A stretch of 64,000 bases of DNA from Erinaceus europaeus (taxonomy: Eukaryota; Chordata; Mammalia; Eulipotyphla; Erinaceidae): the NCBI RefSeq assembly GCF_950295315.1, contig NC_080164.1, positions 110,132,447-110,196,446 of the forward strand, written 5' to 3'. Position numbers and translations under genes: made by a program. How positions within the stretch are numbered: the stretch's first letter is position 1; every line of letters starts with the position of its first letter. The notes below the pieces were generated by a model, which worked only from the letters and a program-made list of their open reading frames with translations, made no database searches and had not been told where the DNA came from. Positions 10,112-21,689 of the stretch are shown piece by piece.

Positions 10112-10868
10112 GAAAGAGAGGACTTCCAGAGGTGGGGCTATGGAGCAGCAGCTGTGTTTCTCTCCTCTCCTCTCCCGGGTCAACTAGGAATACCAAAGAA
10201 GACCACCTGGGACCTCAGTAAGACAGGACAAGAACACCTTCAGGAACCCCAAATCACTGGTGAGTGCAAACACGTGTGGCTCCTGGACAGAAAGGAGCCT
10301 AGGGAGAGATTACGTGGCTGGTAACAGTCCTGCAGTTTACAGTTGAGACACCACCTCCAGTCTGTTTCACCAACAAAAAGATGACAGAAGTGAGGAGAGG
10401 ACTCCCCTGTACTGCCCTCAGAATCCGGAACAGCAGCAGGGAGGCCCTGTGCTGATACCAGGGGACAGAGAACTAATGATGAAACTCAGGAGAAGATCTA
10501 TAACTCCCTTACCTAGCGGTGGGGCTGTGAGAGTCTCTTTGCATAACTACTGGATGATCTCTGCCCCACCCTGCTATATCTCTTGGTCAGAAGTCAGTGA
10601 TTAAGCTAAGAAGCCTACTTACAGTTTAAAATCCATCAGGCTCCCAAAGTCTACAGGGAAGAAAAAGAACAAAAGAGGCCTTTACGCCACTGAGCTCCAA
10701 CTCAGAGATTAAAATAATATTGAAACAATTGTCAATTTCCACAACTGTGAACCCTTTAATTACCTTATTTAGACACAAGTCAATCCAGTAATTTGAAAAG
10801 CACTGAGAGAAGGACCTCATAGCATACTATATAAAGTAGTTAAACCAACAAGAAGATATATTAGAGAA
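10112..10868 (+). mobile_element. L1 5' UTR, type 1
   Basis: Begins GACTTCCAGAGGTGGGGCT and matches 1880-2170 closely, so this is the true 5' end. It continues past that match into sequence with GACAGAGAACTAATGATG. It starts immediately after the 3' end of another L1. The part just before 10869 leads into ORF1. Confidence 0.75.
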
Positions 10869-11114
10869 ATGAACCAGGACAAGAGTCTAGCTAAAAGCCC
10901 CCCAAAGGTTGAAGCACAAAATGAGGTCAACATCCAAACACTAGTAAAGGATATAATCACAGGAGTGAGTAAAGAGTTTGAAAGAATTGTCATCAGAAAT
11001 GCAGAAACAAATGAGACCCTGGAAGAAAACAATTATCTCAAGGTTATTAGAAAGCTGAAAGCTGAAAGAGCTGAACTAAGAACACAACTAGCTGAACAAG
11101 CTAAAACAGTATAA
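10869..11114 (+). pseudogene. L1 ORF1 N-terminal fragment
   Basis: An 81-codon frame starting MNQDKSLAKSPPKVEAQ, rich in Glu, Lys and Leu with heptad-like spacing (NNYLKVIRKLKAERAELRT). This fits the coiled-coil region of L1 ORF1 protein, an RNA-binding trimer needed for retrotransposition. The RRM and C-terminal domains are absent, because the sequence jumps into the ORF2 endonuclease soon after the stop. Identification rests on position between an L1 5' UTR and ORF2, and on composition. Confidence 0.65.
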
Positions 11115-11135
11115 AACAGGGTAACAAAACAGATG

Positions 11136-12480
11136 GACTACGGAAAGGGCAGGAACAGCTACTCTCATATATGACATGATTGACTTTAAAATAAATAAAA
11201 TTTAAAAATAGGGATGGACACTGCTTAATGCTCAGTGGATCAGCCAATCAAGAGTACTTACCAATTATTAACATCTATGCACCCAGTGAGAAACCATCTA
11301 AATACATCGAACATCTACTGAAAGAGCTACAGCAATATATTAACAGCAGCACAGTCATAGTAGGGGACTTCAGCACCCCACTCTCTCAGCTTGACAGATC
11401 ATCCAGGCAGAAAATCAATAAAGACATAGTGAGCTAAATGACGAGATAGTTAAACTAGAAGTATTGGACATTTTCAGAGTCATTCATGCCAAGAAACTGG
11501 AATATACATTTTACTCAAGTCCACATGGGTCATTCTCAAGGACAGACCATATGTTAGGCCACAAAGACAGCATCAGCAAATTCAAGAGCACTGAAATCAT
11601 CCCAAGCATCTTCTCAGACCACAGTGGAATTAAACTAACACTTAACAATCAATAGAAGATTAGTAATAGTCCCAAAATGTGCAAGCTCAACAGTACACTC
11701 CTTAGCAACTACTGGGTCAAAGAGGAAATAAAGGAAGAAATCAAAATGTTTCTAGAGTTCAATGAAAATGAAGACACAGTCTGTCACAATATTTGGGACA
11801 CAGCTAAGGCAGTACTGAGAGGGAAGTTCATAGCCATACAAGCACACATTAGGAAACAAGAAAAGGCACAAATAGACAACCTGATTGCACATCTTAACAA
11901 CCTAGAAGAAGAAGAAGACCAAAGCAACCAGAATGACAGAAATCACTAAAGTTAGGGCAGAAATCAATAACATTGAAAATAAGAAAACCATACAAAAGAT
12001 CAAGGAAAGTAAATATTGATTCTTCGAAAGAGTAAACAAAACCGACAAACCTTTAGCTAGACTCACAAAACAAAAAAGGGAGAAGACCCAAATAAATAGG
12101 ATCATAAATGAAAGAGGAGATATCACAACAGACACCACAGAAATTCAACATATCATGCAAGGCTTCTAAGAACAACTATATGCCACCAAGGTAGAGAACC
12201 TGGAAGAAAATGGACAATTTTATAGATACCCACGAACTTCCAAAATTAAGGAAAAAGGATCTAGATAACATGAACAGGCCCATCACAGCTAATGAAATTC
12301 AAACAGTTATCAAAAACCTTCCCAAAAATAAAAGTCCTGGACAAGATGGTTTTACAAATGAATTCTACAAAATCTTCAAAGAAGAACTAATTTCTCTATT
12401 TTTAAAAGTCTTCCAGAAGTTTGAAGACACTGGAATACTCCCTTCCAGCTTCTATGAAGCAAACATCACTGCTAATCCAT
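11136..12480 (+). pseudogene. L1 ORF2 fragment: endonuclease and start of RT
   Basis: Several broken frames are collinear with L1 ORF2. The segment starts part-way into the apurinic-like endonuclease. IINIYAPSEKPSK, VGDFSTPLSQLDRSSRQK, RTDHMLGH and FSDHSGIKL are visible. Then come the linker ([20 protein letters not shown]) and the RT entry (NRPITANEIQ...NKSPGQDGF). The metal-site GDFN motif reads GDFS at 11363-11374. The catalytic Asp (TDH) and His (SDHS) remain. Stops near 11437 and 11655 and frame shifts abolish function. The 3' end stops at 12480 inside RT. Confidence 0.9.
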
Positions 12481-12496
12481 AATTCTTTTTATACAC

Positions 12497-12546
12497 AGAA
12501 AATCTGTCATGAAAAAAAAAAAAGGAAGAAAGAAAATCTGTCATGA
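12497..12546. repeat. 16-bp direct repeat flanking an A-rich insert
   Basis: AGAAAATCTGTCATGA occurs at 12497-12512 and 12531-12546 around an 18-bp A-rich stretch (AAAAAAAAAAAGGAAGAA). This looks like a TSD with only a poly-A-type insert. Confidence 0.75.
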
Positions 12547-12549
12547 TAA

Positions 12550-12891
12550 TGGTGAAATAAAACAGAACATTAAGGAGTTAGGTAAAATAAGTATTTTGCA
12601 CAAACACACATAACAAATAATGGTTTTGTTTTGAATCTGTACACACATACATTATAGAGTACAATAAAAATCACCAAAGGTTTCATTTTTATTATTTTGT
12701 CAGTAGTAATAGCAGTAGTGGCCGTGTTTGTTTCATAGTTAGTTTTTTCCATTTGGAATATTTTTATTGGAAGCAATATTTTCTGAGGCCTTACTCTCTC
12801 AAGGTTCTGTGATTTAAGTCCACTAACATAAAATCCCATCAGTGATTTGTGTCAGCAATTTAAATAGCTAAAATCATTTTCCAATTAATAT
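12550..12891. other. Unassigned sequence
   Basis: AT-rich, no repeat or coding signal recognised. Confidence 0.5.
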
Positions 12892-13079
12892 CTTTTTTTA
12901 ATAATAAGACAGAGAAAAAAATGAGAGGGGAAGGTAAATTAGGGAGAGAGATAGACATCTGCAGTAATTGCCCCATTGTTAGTGAAAATGCCTCCCTGCA
13001 GATGGGAATGTGGGGCGCATATCTGGGTCCTTGTGCATGTTATATTGTACATGTAACCAGTTATACCACCATCTGACCC
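12892..13079 (-). mobile_element. SINE-B, antisense, divergent
   Basis: A-rich tail complement, GAGA body, ATCTGGGTCCTTGTGCATG head region and a terminal ACCACCATCTGACCC. Confidence 0.8.
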
Positions 13080-13207
13080 TTCTAATTAGTCTCCTTATCT
13101 TCTTGTCTCTTTTTCATTTACTCTATATCACTTTAAGCATGCTCTATTCATTAGCAGTAGCAAACAACAATAATAATAGTAGATAAAGTAAATATAAAAG
13201 TAACTCT

Positions 13208-13355
13208 TGGGCTGGGGAAATAGCTCACTTGAATAGTGTGCTGCTTTGTCATGGGCACTGTCCAGGTTTGAGTGTGGCCCTCACCACACTGACGGAATCT
13301 TTGGAGGTATGGTTCTCACAATCTCTCTGTCTATATCTTTCAAAACATAGCTATA
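13208..13355 (+). mobile_element. SINE-E
   Basis: Head GGGCTGGGGAAATAGCTCAC, B-box-like CAGGTTTGAGTG, and a body ending in a CTCTCTGTCTATATC run. Confidence 0.65.
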
Positions 13356-13741
13356 AAAGAATGACGTGTTCCTGGTCTCCTTAGTAAATGTTTATTCAAT
13401 GAGCAGATTAAGTCCTAAACTTAAAGCAGGCAACCCAGTGAGACTTCCACATAATGATTTCCACTTAATCCTTATGAGAAATGAAGCATATATTTCCATT
13501 AATCTGAGTTTTGGATAAGAATCAAGAGGAATAGTAATTTCCATAGGCTAAGAATACAGATAACACATAGAATATTAAGATAGCTTCCGTGAAAGTTACA
13601 TAACTTTGAAGATTGTCAGAATAACCAACATTCTACATTATATATATACATATTATATATATTTATATATATTTCTTTGAGGGATAGGGAGAAGTAAAGC
13701 ATCATTCTAGTAAATATGATCTCAGAGGACCTCATACTTGA
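13356..13741. other. Unassigned sequence with (TA)n patch
   Basis: No repeat family recognised. An AT-rich TATATATA stretch lies at ~13640-13672. Confidence 0.5.
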
Positions 13742-13750
13742 GAGACCAAC

Positions 13751-14536
13751 ACTTTTTTTTCTTTATTGGGGAGATTAATGGTTTGCAGTAAACAGGATAA
13801 TATTGTAGTTTGTACCTGCATAACACTTCACATTTGTAATGTTTTCCACATTACAATTCTCAAGGTCCTCCTCTGTCATCACATTCCAGGACCCTCTCCA
13901 ATGCCCAGAGTATTCTACTTTGGTTCAATACACCAAACCCTGCCCAAGTTCAGCTTTGTGTTACCTTATTTTTTCAACTTCCCTTTTATAAAAATTATTA
14001 TTAGTAATTTTGTAATGGTTGACAAAATTGTGGGATAAGAGGGTACAATTCATACAATTCCCACCACCAGAGTGCCATATCCCATGCCCTCATTAGAAGC
14101 TTCCCTCTGGGATTATGGACCAAAGATAGATCTCTATGGAGTGGAGAAGGTTGGAAGTCTGGTTTGTATAATTGCTTCTCCACTGGACCTGGGCCTGCCT
14201 CTTATCTTTCCCTAGTGGGGTAGAGCTCTTTTAGAGGTGAGATTCCAGGACATATTCATGAGGTTGTCTGCCCAGGGAAGGCAGGTTGGCATCATGGTTG
14301 TATTTCTCAACTTCTATGAGTGGGATCATCCCATGTTCATATTCTATTTCTGACTTATCTCACTTAACATGATTCCTTCAAGTTCCATCAAAGATGAGGT
14401 GAAGAAGGTGAAATCACAATTTTTAATAGTTGAGTAGTATTCCATTGTGTGTGTGTGTGTGTGTCTGTGTGCGTGTGTCTGTGTGTGTGTGTGTGTGCGT
14501 GTGTGTATCACAACTTACTCAACCACTCATCTTTGT
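13751..14536 (-). mobile_element. 5'-truncated L1, antisense, with TSD
   Basis: Minus-strand L1: ORF2 terminus (14.51-14.34 kb), module A (14.34-14.00 kb) and module B (13.98-13.76 kb) ending AATAAAG plus poly-A (a T run on plus). A 9-bp TSD, GAGACCAAC, lies at 13742-13750 and 14537-14545. It contains a (GT)n array at 14446-14507. Confidence 0.9.
14446..14507. repeat. (GT)n microsatellite
   Basis: Dinucleotide array with TCTG and GC interruptions, inside the antisense L1. Confidence 0.95.
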
Positions 14537-14545
14537 GAGACCAAC

Positions 14546-15078
14546 CGTTTAATAAAAGAGCAGCTCTTCCTGAGTCTCCACTCTACTTCTTGATATGATA
14601 CTCTTCATAATTTCCCTATTCTTAGATAACTGACAGTTCTGGAATTTTCAGCTTCACTTTTGGGTTTCCCATTCCTTATTCTAAAAGACCTTCCACTCGC
14701 TATTACATTATTTCTTAATCACTCCTGGGGCATTCCCCCCTAAGACTTGGTGGAAAATAATGAACCTCTCTCACCTTTCTAAACTCATTAGTAAATATTA
14801 ATTTGGAATCCAATCCTAAAATAACTGTCCTCTGAACACTATACATAGATGCGGTTTCTATATTTGGAATCTGTATAACATTTTATTTCTTCCTTATTAT
14901 ATACCTATATTGCTGGAATTTATGGAGATTTAGATGTTTTATCTCTGCTATTGATAATCTAGTCACTAAATATTCTGGGTAGATAAATAAATAATTATGC
15001 AGTCTAAAGCAAGTATGTCAGTAACTTATTATGGATCCTCAAATGTTCCCTCCAGATCATTTTGAAAAGTTCTCATTC
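14546..15078. other. Unassigned sequence
   Basis: No repeat or coding signal recognised in about 530 bp. Confidence 0.5.
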
Positions 15079-15295
15079 AAGGGAGCCAGGCAGTGGTGCA
15101 TCTGGCTACTGCACACATTACAGTGCACAAGGACCCAGGTTCAAACTCCCTGTTCCTACCTGCAACAGGAAATCTTCACAACTAGTAAAGCAAGGTTGCA
15201 GGTATCTCTGTCTTTCTCCCTCTCTATCCCCTCCACAGTTTCTCTCTGTCTCTATCCAATAATAAATAAATAAAATAAAATAAAATAATAAAGAG
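15079..15295 (+). mobile_element. SINE-B
   Basis: Head GGGAGCCAGGCAGTGGTGC, GGTTCAAACTCCC, TC-rich body, and an ATAAATAAATAAAATAAAAT tail. Confidence 0.9.
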
Positions 15296-16972
15296 ACGAA
15301 GGTTCCAGATCAGGTTTTGCCAGTGACTTTGGGATACACCATAGTTTGCACTCCCTCCTGTAAGGGACAAATAGTAGAATCTACCTCATCAAGCTGTAAG
15401 AATTGATGGAGAAAATCTGTGAATAATTTAGGGCAATGTTTGAATTTATTAAGCATTAATAAATAACAGTTAATGAAAGACATTAGATATTTCATCTATG
15501 GTAAATTAAAAATTTCTCTACAGATCTGAATTTTCATCTGATGGTCTATTATAATATGAAGAAAAATATGATTCGGGTTATAGTCTATAAGCTAGTTCAC
15601 TTTGAGAGGATCTTGCCATGTCACTGAGTTAGTTGAATCTTCTTTCTCAAGAGTTTGTTAGACTTAGCTAGGATTTAACAAAGTACCATTATTATGCACA
15701 ATGCTTGGATTTTTAGAATTAAAAAATGAATTTATGTTCATTGACAGTGGTCTCAGGTGCACACCAAGCACACCAGTAGAGATTGCCTGCCAAATCATGT
15801 CTGAAAGCATTATTATGACATGACTGTTGTTGTTCCTGCTGCCTGGTGAACTCTGTAACATCCAGAAGGTCTCTCCTCAAGTTCAGAAATAGGACTTAAT
15901 TAATCTCATTTTAGTTTAGCAATAATTCACATTTTAATTTCCCCAAGAGCCTAATCTCTGGAAATTGGACCCCAACTTGTTCATCTTTCAGAAAGAAGCT
16001 TATTTCCTGTATTGGATGCACTAGATTGAAGATTTGACTCAGCCAAGGAGTACTGAGCAAAGAGAAGCTTAATGTCTATACCCTGAACATAAACAGTAAC
16101 CAAGCTGTGATTATATAAAGAGGTAATTTATGCCTACACTACTTGGAATAAAGAAAACTGATTTAAAAATGCAACTGATACCATGTACAATTTAATCTAT
16201 ATCCCCTTAACTTTTAAGTCTATGACAATGTCAGGAAAGCACTAAGTGTGTGTAGGAGTGTTCTGTCAAAGGAATTGTGTAAAGGTGGATCCCCATAAGA
16301 CATATAGTTCTCTAAAGTGTACTTCATAAAATTCACTACTATTTTTTAAATAATTTTAAATGTAACAACACAAAATTTAGGAAGTGATATTAATAATTGT
16401 CAACATAAATGTTAAGCACCTTATTTAATTCAAGAGTGTTCACTATAATTTGTAAATATTCTCTTTCATTAGACCTCTTATACTATGTACCTTCAGATGC
16501 TCTAAACCAGAAATGATTTTATGTTATGAGAGCAGTGGTGAATAATATCTCCTCAATGTGATTTTGAAAGAGAGCTTAGATTGAGAAGCAAAAATAAGTA
16601 AACCTCTTATTCTGACTTTTCCTCATGTCCTAAAGCATTTTGATTTCCAATAGAAGGAAATTGTGCTATCTAGACCAGTTAATGGTAACTGAATGAGTAA
16701 ATGAATGGAGTCAGAGCAATATTCCAATCCTCTTTGTTCCATTCAGTAATTCCTGTCAACATCTGGGAGGAAAGGGCAAGAACAGAGACTCTAAATAGAG
16801 CTCATAATTCACATCAATTTTCTGTTACCGTTTCATCCCAAGGAGGCCTATTCTCGATAAAAGGTATGATACCTATGTCTGTTCTTCCAAACCAAAAGAA
16901 CAACCCTCTACTTCCAGAAAGCTTAAGAATATAATTCACGACAAAAGAATAATAAAAAACCCAGAATATTAT
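15296..16972. other. Longest early stretch without recognised repeats
   Basis: About 1.7 kb of AT-rich sequence. Stops are frequent in all frames, the longest frames are 60-77 codons, and none resembles a protein I know. It may be ordinary non-coding DNA or very old repeats. Confidence 0.5.
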
Positions 16973-16981
16973 AAAGACATA

Positions 16982-17159
16982 AGATGAGGGGCTATACGGT
17001 GGTCTACCATGTGCAAGCCCCCAGCCCCCACGTGAGTTCAGGAGTGGTGAAACAGGGCTGCAGGTATCTCTCCATCTCTCTTCCTGTATCTCCCCCAACC
17101 CTCTCAATTTCTCTATTTCTATCCAATAATAAATAAATAAAATTAAAAATAATTTTTAA
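16982..17159 (+). mobile_element. SINE-B, shortened head
   Basis: Head region GGGGCTATACGGTGGTCTAC is reduced, but the GGGCTGCAGGTATCTC body and ATCCAATAATAAATAAATAA tail are clear. A 9-bp TSD, AAAGACATA, lies at 16973-16981 and 17160-17168. Confidence 0.85.
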
Positions 17160-17168
17160 AAAGACATA

Positions 17169-18077
17169 CAAGATAAAAGACTGTAAACTATTCACTTAAG
17201 AGCTTGGAGTTAATAATTTTCAAATTGTATATTCTTGATCCATAATAGCCATATTAAAACATTTCTCATTTCTGTATCCCTTACTGATTCAGTCAGTCTA
17301 CCCTTCTGACTTCAGGAGGAATGATTCTTCTGGGTTGAGCTCAGCTAACCTTTCCAGTCTTGTCAGCATAAGTCATTGGGATCTCAGGGAATCAGGAACC
17401 AAGGAGAAGTAATTATTCCAATAATTTCATATCTTGGAAGTGAAGAAAGTTTGAAACAGACGGAGTTGAGACATCCTAAGGATCACAATAAAGTAAGAGG
17501 AGAAGAGAGCTAGCAAAGTTTCTAACACAGAGTGGGGTGGCATATAGCATATAACATAACCCTGACACTTAGAGACTGTATTTTACCTGGCTAGGGAGAA
17601 GGAACAGAGGAATTGGCCTAGGAGGAGACTTATTCTTTGCTTCTATTTATCTAACATACATCTATCTCATCTGTCTGTCTTTTTTGCCAGACAGACAAAT
17701 TGGGATTCCAGACTTTACTACTGTGATAGAATATATTTCTGTTGTTATAAATGCTCAGATAAATGAAGATTGCTCCTGGCAACCATAGGCGATGAGCATA
17801 AGCACTGTGGGAGCAAAGTTACCTTCCCAATTTTGCTCATGATTTTAATAACGATCCATAGCAATAGTTTAGACTGTTTCTTATTCTGGGAAACTATGAA
17901 TGCATTTTATGTAACAAAACTCTCGTGATTCAAGGGAACTATAAACTAATGTCATACAGACTTCTGAAGTGTATAATTCAATATGCATGAGTGTGCCATA
18001 AACAATTACATGCAACTCAAATAGAACAAGCAGCTATATCAGAAGATACAGAAGAGAAAATCAAATGAAATGAAGAA
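17169..18077. other. Unassigned sequence
   Basis: About 900 bp with no recognised repeat and no ORF of note. Confidence 0.5.
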
Positions 18078-18325
18078 AAGCGCAAGGATCAGCGTAAGAA
18101 CCCCAGTTTGATCCCCCTCACCCCCGCTCCCCACTTGCAGGAGATGAAGCAGGTCTGCAGGTGTCTTTCTCTCCTCCTCACTGTCTTCCCCTCCTCTCTC
18201 CATTTCTCTCTGTCCTACCTAACGACAACATCAATAACAACAACAACAATAACTACAACAAAAATAAAAAACAAGGGCAACAAAAGGAAAAATAAATAAA
18301 TATAAAAAATAAAAAGAAGAAAAAG
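18078..18325 (+). mobile_element. SINE-A, 5'-truncated
   Basis: Starts at GCGCAAGGATCAGCGTAAG without the A-box part. The B-box region reads CAGTTTGATCCCCC. Body and CAA-rich tail are intact. Confidence 0.85.
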
Positions 18326-18387
18326 AAAAGAAGCTCATATATCTCAGCACCAGAAGTATGAAGAACCAGATTTAAAAATGGCAATGT

Positions 18388-18525
18388 GAAGAAAAGGAAA
18401 TAGCCCAGCATGCTAGAGCACAGGAATTGCATCTTCAGACTCTATCCCAGGCACCACCATATGCAACAACTGAGTCACAGTCTGCTCTCTCTCTCATAAT
18501 ATAAATATATCTCGAAATAATATTT
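18388..18525 (+). mobile_element. SINE-E/C-like
   Basis: Head GGAAATAGCCCAGCATGC, CTCTATCCCAGGCACCACC, and a TCTCTCTCAT run with an AT-rich tail. Confidence 0.6.
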
Positions 18526-18572
18526 TTAGATGAGCAATATATCTAAATAGAAACTTCTGAAAAAGAATACTT

Positions 18573-18698
18573 TTTCCCCCCCAGAACACTGCTCTGTTTT
18601 GGCTTATGCTGATTCTGGGGATTGAACCTGGAATCTTTGGTGCCCCAAGCATGAAAGTCTTCTTGTATCACAATTATGCTGTCTCTCCACCCCCCAAA
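18573..18698 (-). mobile_element. SINE-C, antisense
   Basis: The plus strand reads AGAACACTGCTCTG, GGGGATTGAACCTGG and TCACAATTATGCTGTCTCTCC, the reverse complement of the SINE-C core, B box and head. Confidence 0.8.
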
Positions 18699-18896
18699 AA
18701 TAACTCTAATTCACTAATAAGCATATGAAAAAGTGGACACTATCACAAAGCATTGGCCAGCCCCCAAAATTATATCTTATTGTGTCAGGAATGCTATCCT
18801 CAAAGATAATGGGAAGAGATCACAAATACTGTTGAAGAGGTGAACAAAAGAAATGGCACATCATTGGTAGGAATGTAAACAAGTATGGCCATTATG

Positions 18897-19215
18897 GGGG
18901 CTAGGTGGTAGCACAGAGGGTTAAGCACACATGTCATGAAGTGCAAGGACCTGCACAAGGGTCTGGGTTGGAGCCCCCAGTTCCACACCGGCAGGGGGAT
19001 CACGTTACAAGTGGTGAAGCAAGTACATAGATGTCTGTTGTTCCCCCCCCCCCCCGCATCTTCCCCTTCTCGCAGTTTCTCTCTGCCTGGCCCAACAACA
19101 ACAATAATGATAACAACAAGAGCAACAAAAATGGGAAAAATGGCCTCCAGGAGCAGTGGATTCATACTGCTGGCACCGAGGTGCAACAATAACCCCGGAG
19201 GCAAAAACAAAACAA
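18897..19215 (+). mobile_element. SINE-A, long form
   Basis: Head GGCTAGGTGGTAGCACAG, TC body carrying a C run at 19043-19055, then the long-form tail. The flanks GTATGGCCATTA and GTGTGACCATTA form a diverged TSD. Confidence 0.9.
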
Positions 19216-19384
19216 AAAAAGTGTGACCATTATACAAACAATATGACGGCTCCTAAAATACTTTATCAGTTTGATTAATTGACTTTAATCCTAACCTATT
19301 TTTGTTGTCAGTGTTTCACTGATGGCCTACTGGCAAGATTGTACAGCTGTTCTCCGTCTCTATCCAATAATAAAAATGATAGTA

Positions 19385-19510
19385 AAAACCCTGAGTGGAG
19401 AGTAAGGGTAGATGTTCAGCTTCATGGGGTGGGAGTGGGGGTGGGACACAGTCTTTTGGTAGTGGGAATGGTGTTTATGTACACTCCTATCAATTTGTAG
19501 TCATAAAAAC
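19385..19510 (+). mobile_element. L1 3' UTR fragment
   Basis: Matches the start of the long 3' UTR at ~55.46-55.58 kb: GGGACACAGTCTTTTGGTAG and CTCCTATCAATTTGTAGTCA. Confidence 0.85.
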
Positions 19511-19572
19511 AACAAAAATAATAATAGTAAAAAGAGAGAATTGAAACACATGAGTTTGAAGATATAAAAAAA

Positions 19573-19576
19573 GATA

Positions 19577-19617
<41 letters not shown>
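19573..19617. repeat. (AT)n microsatellite
   Basis: TATATA array with one AC interruption. Confidence 0.95.
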
Positions 19618-19639
19618 TCAATTGGAAGAACTATGTTTG

Positions 19640-19752
19640 TTATGGTTAGGAGTAGGGATAGGGGACACAGGACTGATGGGAGTGGCTTAGAATGATACTC
19701 CTTTTATCTCAAAACCTTGTAAATCATTATTAAATCACTAATAAAAATAGAT
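19640..19752 (+). mobile_element. L1 3' terminus fragment
   Basis: GGGACACAGGACTGATGGG ... TTATTAAATCACTAATAAAA corresponds to the end of L1 module A. Confidence 0.7.
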
Positions 19753-19859
19753 TTTTAAAACTATCCCAGGGAAAAAAAAAAGGTTGCATTCCAGTTGTTG
19801 GCACATGGGCTCAATTTCTCATCTTCCCATGGCAGGTGTCTACAAAATGTGCTTACTCA

Positions 19860-20155
19860 CAACTTATGTCCTTTCCCAGCATGTACCAGGACCCTGGGGC
19901 CTCTCCACTGTAAGTATAGGAAGGGCCATTTTTGTTTTAATGCAACTACTCTATCTAAAAAAAAAAAAGAATTTTACATGACTGCCTTGCTTTGATAATG
20001 TGACATTTACTTCTCTAGATGGTCCGTCTCTTAGTTTCATATCAGAAGGTGTAGTACCCTGAGCCTTTCTCTGATTCCCCAGAGTCCTTTGCTTTGGTGA
20101 CATACACCTCACCCAGGTCAACTTTCACTATGTGCTTTCACTTTCTCGGACAGAA
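19860..20155 (-). mobile_element. L1 module B fragments, antisense
   Basis: The plus strand at 20.08-20.15 kb reads CAGAGTCCTTTGCTTTGGTG and CACCCAGGTCAACTTTC, the complement of module B. The 19.86-19.90 kb part (CAGCATGTACCAGGACCCTG) fits the adjoining B segment. Divergent. Confidence 0.6.
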
Positions 20156-20159
20156 TTTT

Positions 20160-20315
20160 TTTAAAAAAATATTTTATTTATCTATTACTGAGAAAGATTG
20201 GAGGAGAGAGAACCAGACATCACTCTGGTACATGTGCTGCTGGGGATTGAACTCAGGACCTCATTCTTGAGAGTTTAGTTGTATTATCCAGTGTGCTACC
20301 TCTCGGATCACAAAG
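20160..20315 (-). mobile_element. SINE-D, antisense
   Basis: TTTATTTATCTATTACTGAG, CCAGACATCACTCTGG, GGGGATTGAACTCAGG and TGTATTATCCAGTGTGCTAC are the reverse complement of SINE-D tail, core, B box and head. Confidence 0.9.
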
Positions 20316-20404
20316 AGAATTGTTTTAAGTGTATTTTACATTTTGTTTTGATCTCTTTTTTTCCTGCTTGAGTTACTTATGCAATCATTAAGTCAACAAG
20401 TACT

Positions 20405-20925
20405 TCTTTTTATTTTTTAAATATTTTTAATTGCCAGGGTTATCTATAGGGCTTATTGGTGGTACTACAAATCCTTTTTAAAGAATTATCTTTAGTTTAT
20501 TTACTGGATAAAGACAATCAGAAATTGAGGGGGGAAGGGGTAGTCAAGAGGGCAAGAGAAAGAGAGACACATGCAGCACTGCTTCATCACTTGTAAAGTT
20601 TGCCCCTGTAGGTGGGGGCCCAGGGCTCAAACCCTGGTCTTTGAACATTATAACATGTGTGCTCAATCAGGTGTACCACCACTTGGCCCCCAGGACTACA
20701 AATCCACCTCTCCTGGAAGCTTTTTTTTTTTTTTTTTTCTATTATACTTGACAGAAAAAAACCAGAAAGGAGTGGAAGTAGAGATGGAGAAAAACAGATA
20801 CCTGCAGACCTGCTTCCCCACTCATGAAACTTCCCTTCTGCAGTTGGGAAGCAGGAGTTTGAACCCAGATCCTTGAGCAACTTAATATGTGCAATTGACC
20901 AGATGCACCACCACCCAGCCCCAAT
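20405..20925 (-). mobile_element. Long-form SINE, antisense, split by a second SINE
   Basis: Outer copy: the tail part (GCCAGGGTTATCTATAGGGC, then ACTACAAATCC) lies before 20475. The rest (CACCTCTCCTGGAAGC, body, head ending CCACCACCCAGCCCC) resumes at 20706. Confidence 0.85.
20475..20694 (-). mobile_element. SINE-B, antisense, nested
   Basis: Complete SINE-B complement inside the outer SINE. An 11-bp TSD, ACTACAAATCC, lies at 20464-20474 and 20695-20705, so this insertion is the younger event. Confidence 0.9.
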
Positions 20926-21689
20926 AGTTTTTAATTAGACATCATTTCAAAGTATGCCGTTATACAGGCACCTTGTTCCTTATAATATACATATGATTTT
21001 ATATATGTGTGTGTGTATGCATGTATATAGCTACACAAATTTTAAATAGATTCAGCCTTCTAAAGACACAATAGACTTCTTCCTAGAAATTCAACATTAC
21101 AATAGATATTAAAATCCAAATATAGCCTAGGGTATTTATGGAACTTAAAGAAAAAAGAAAGAAACATTTGTGTATTTGTGTGCCTTTGACCTAGAGGGTC
21201 AGGGTGATAAATGGTGAGTAGGATGCATGGATTCAGATATTAAAAGTATTCAAGTATAAAATGATACAATTGAGCATGCTGTCTTTTGCTCACTGAACAC
21301 AGAATCAGAATTTGGAAAACCTGGAGTGAACCATGATGGTAATAGGCCTCAAACTGGGTCAGCAGAAACTGTGCCTTTTCAGTGCAAAGCAGTGCGTGCC
21401 TATTTATCCCGAACTCAATGAGTTGGCTTTACACTCAGGCTATTACTTCTTCTGATGTGAAACAAAGAGATGGACCATCTAGATCTTAAATATCTTTGCA
21501 TATGGAGGAGTAAATGTCACATTAGCAAAGCAAAATAGTCATTTAAAACTAATCTTTTCTGTGACAGAATAGTAGCATTATAAGAAAAATAGCCTCCCAT
21601 GCCCAAGAGATTTAAATGCATTTGACAATCTACATACATACTAATATACATACCACACACAGATGCATTTGTTCTGCTTTTAAAGTATA
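20926..21689. other. Unassigned sequence
   Basis: About 760 bp, AT-rich, with a short (GT)n/(AT) patch at ~21003-21028. No gene seen. Confidence 0.5.
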
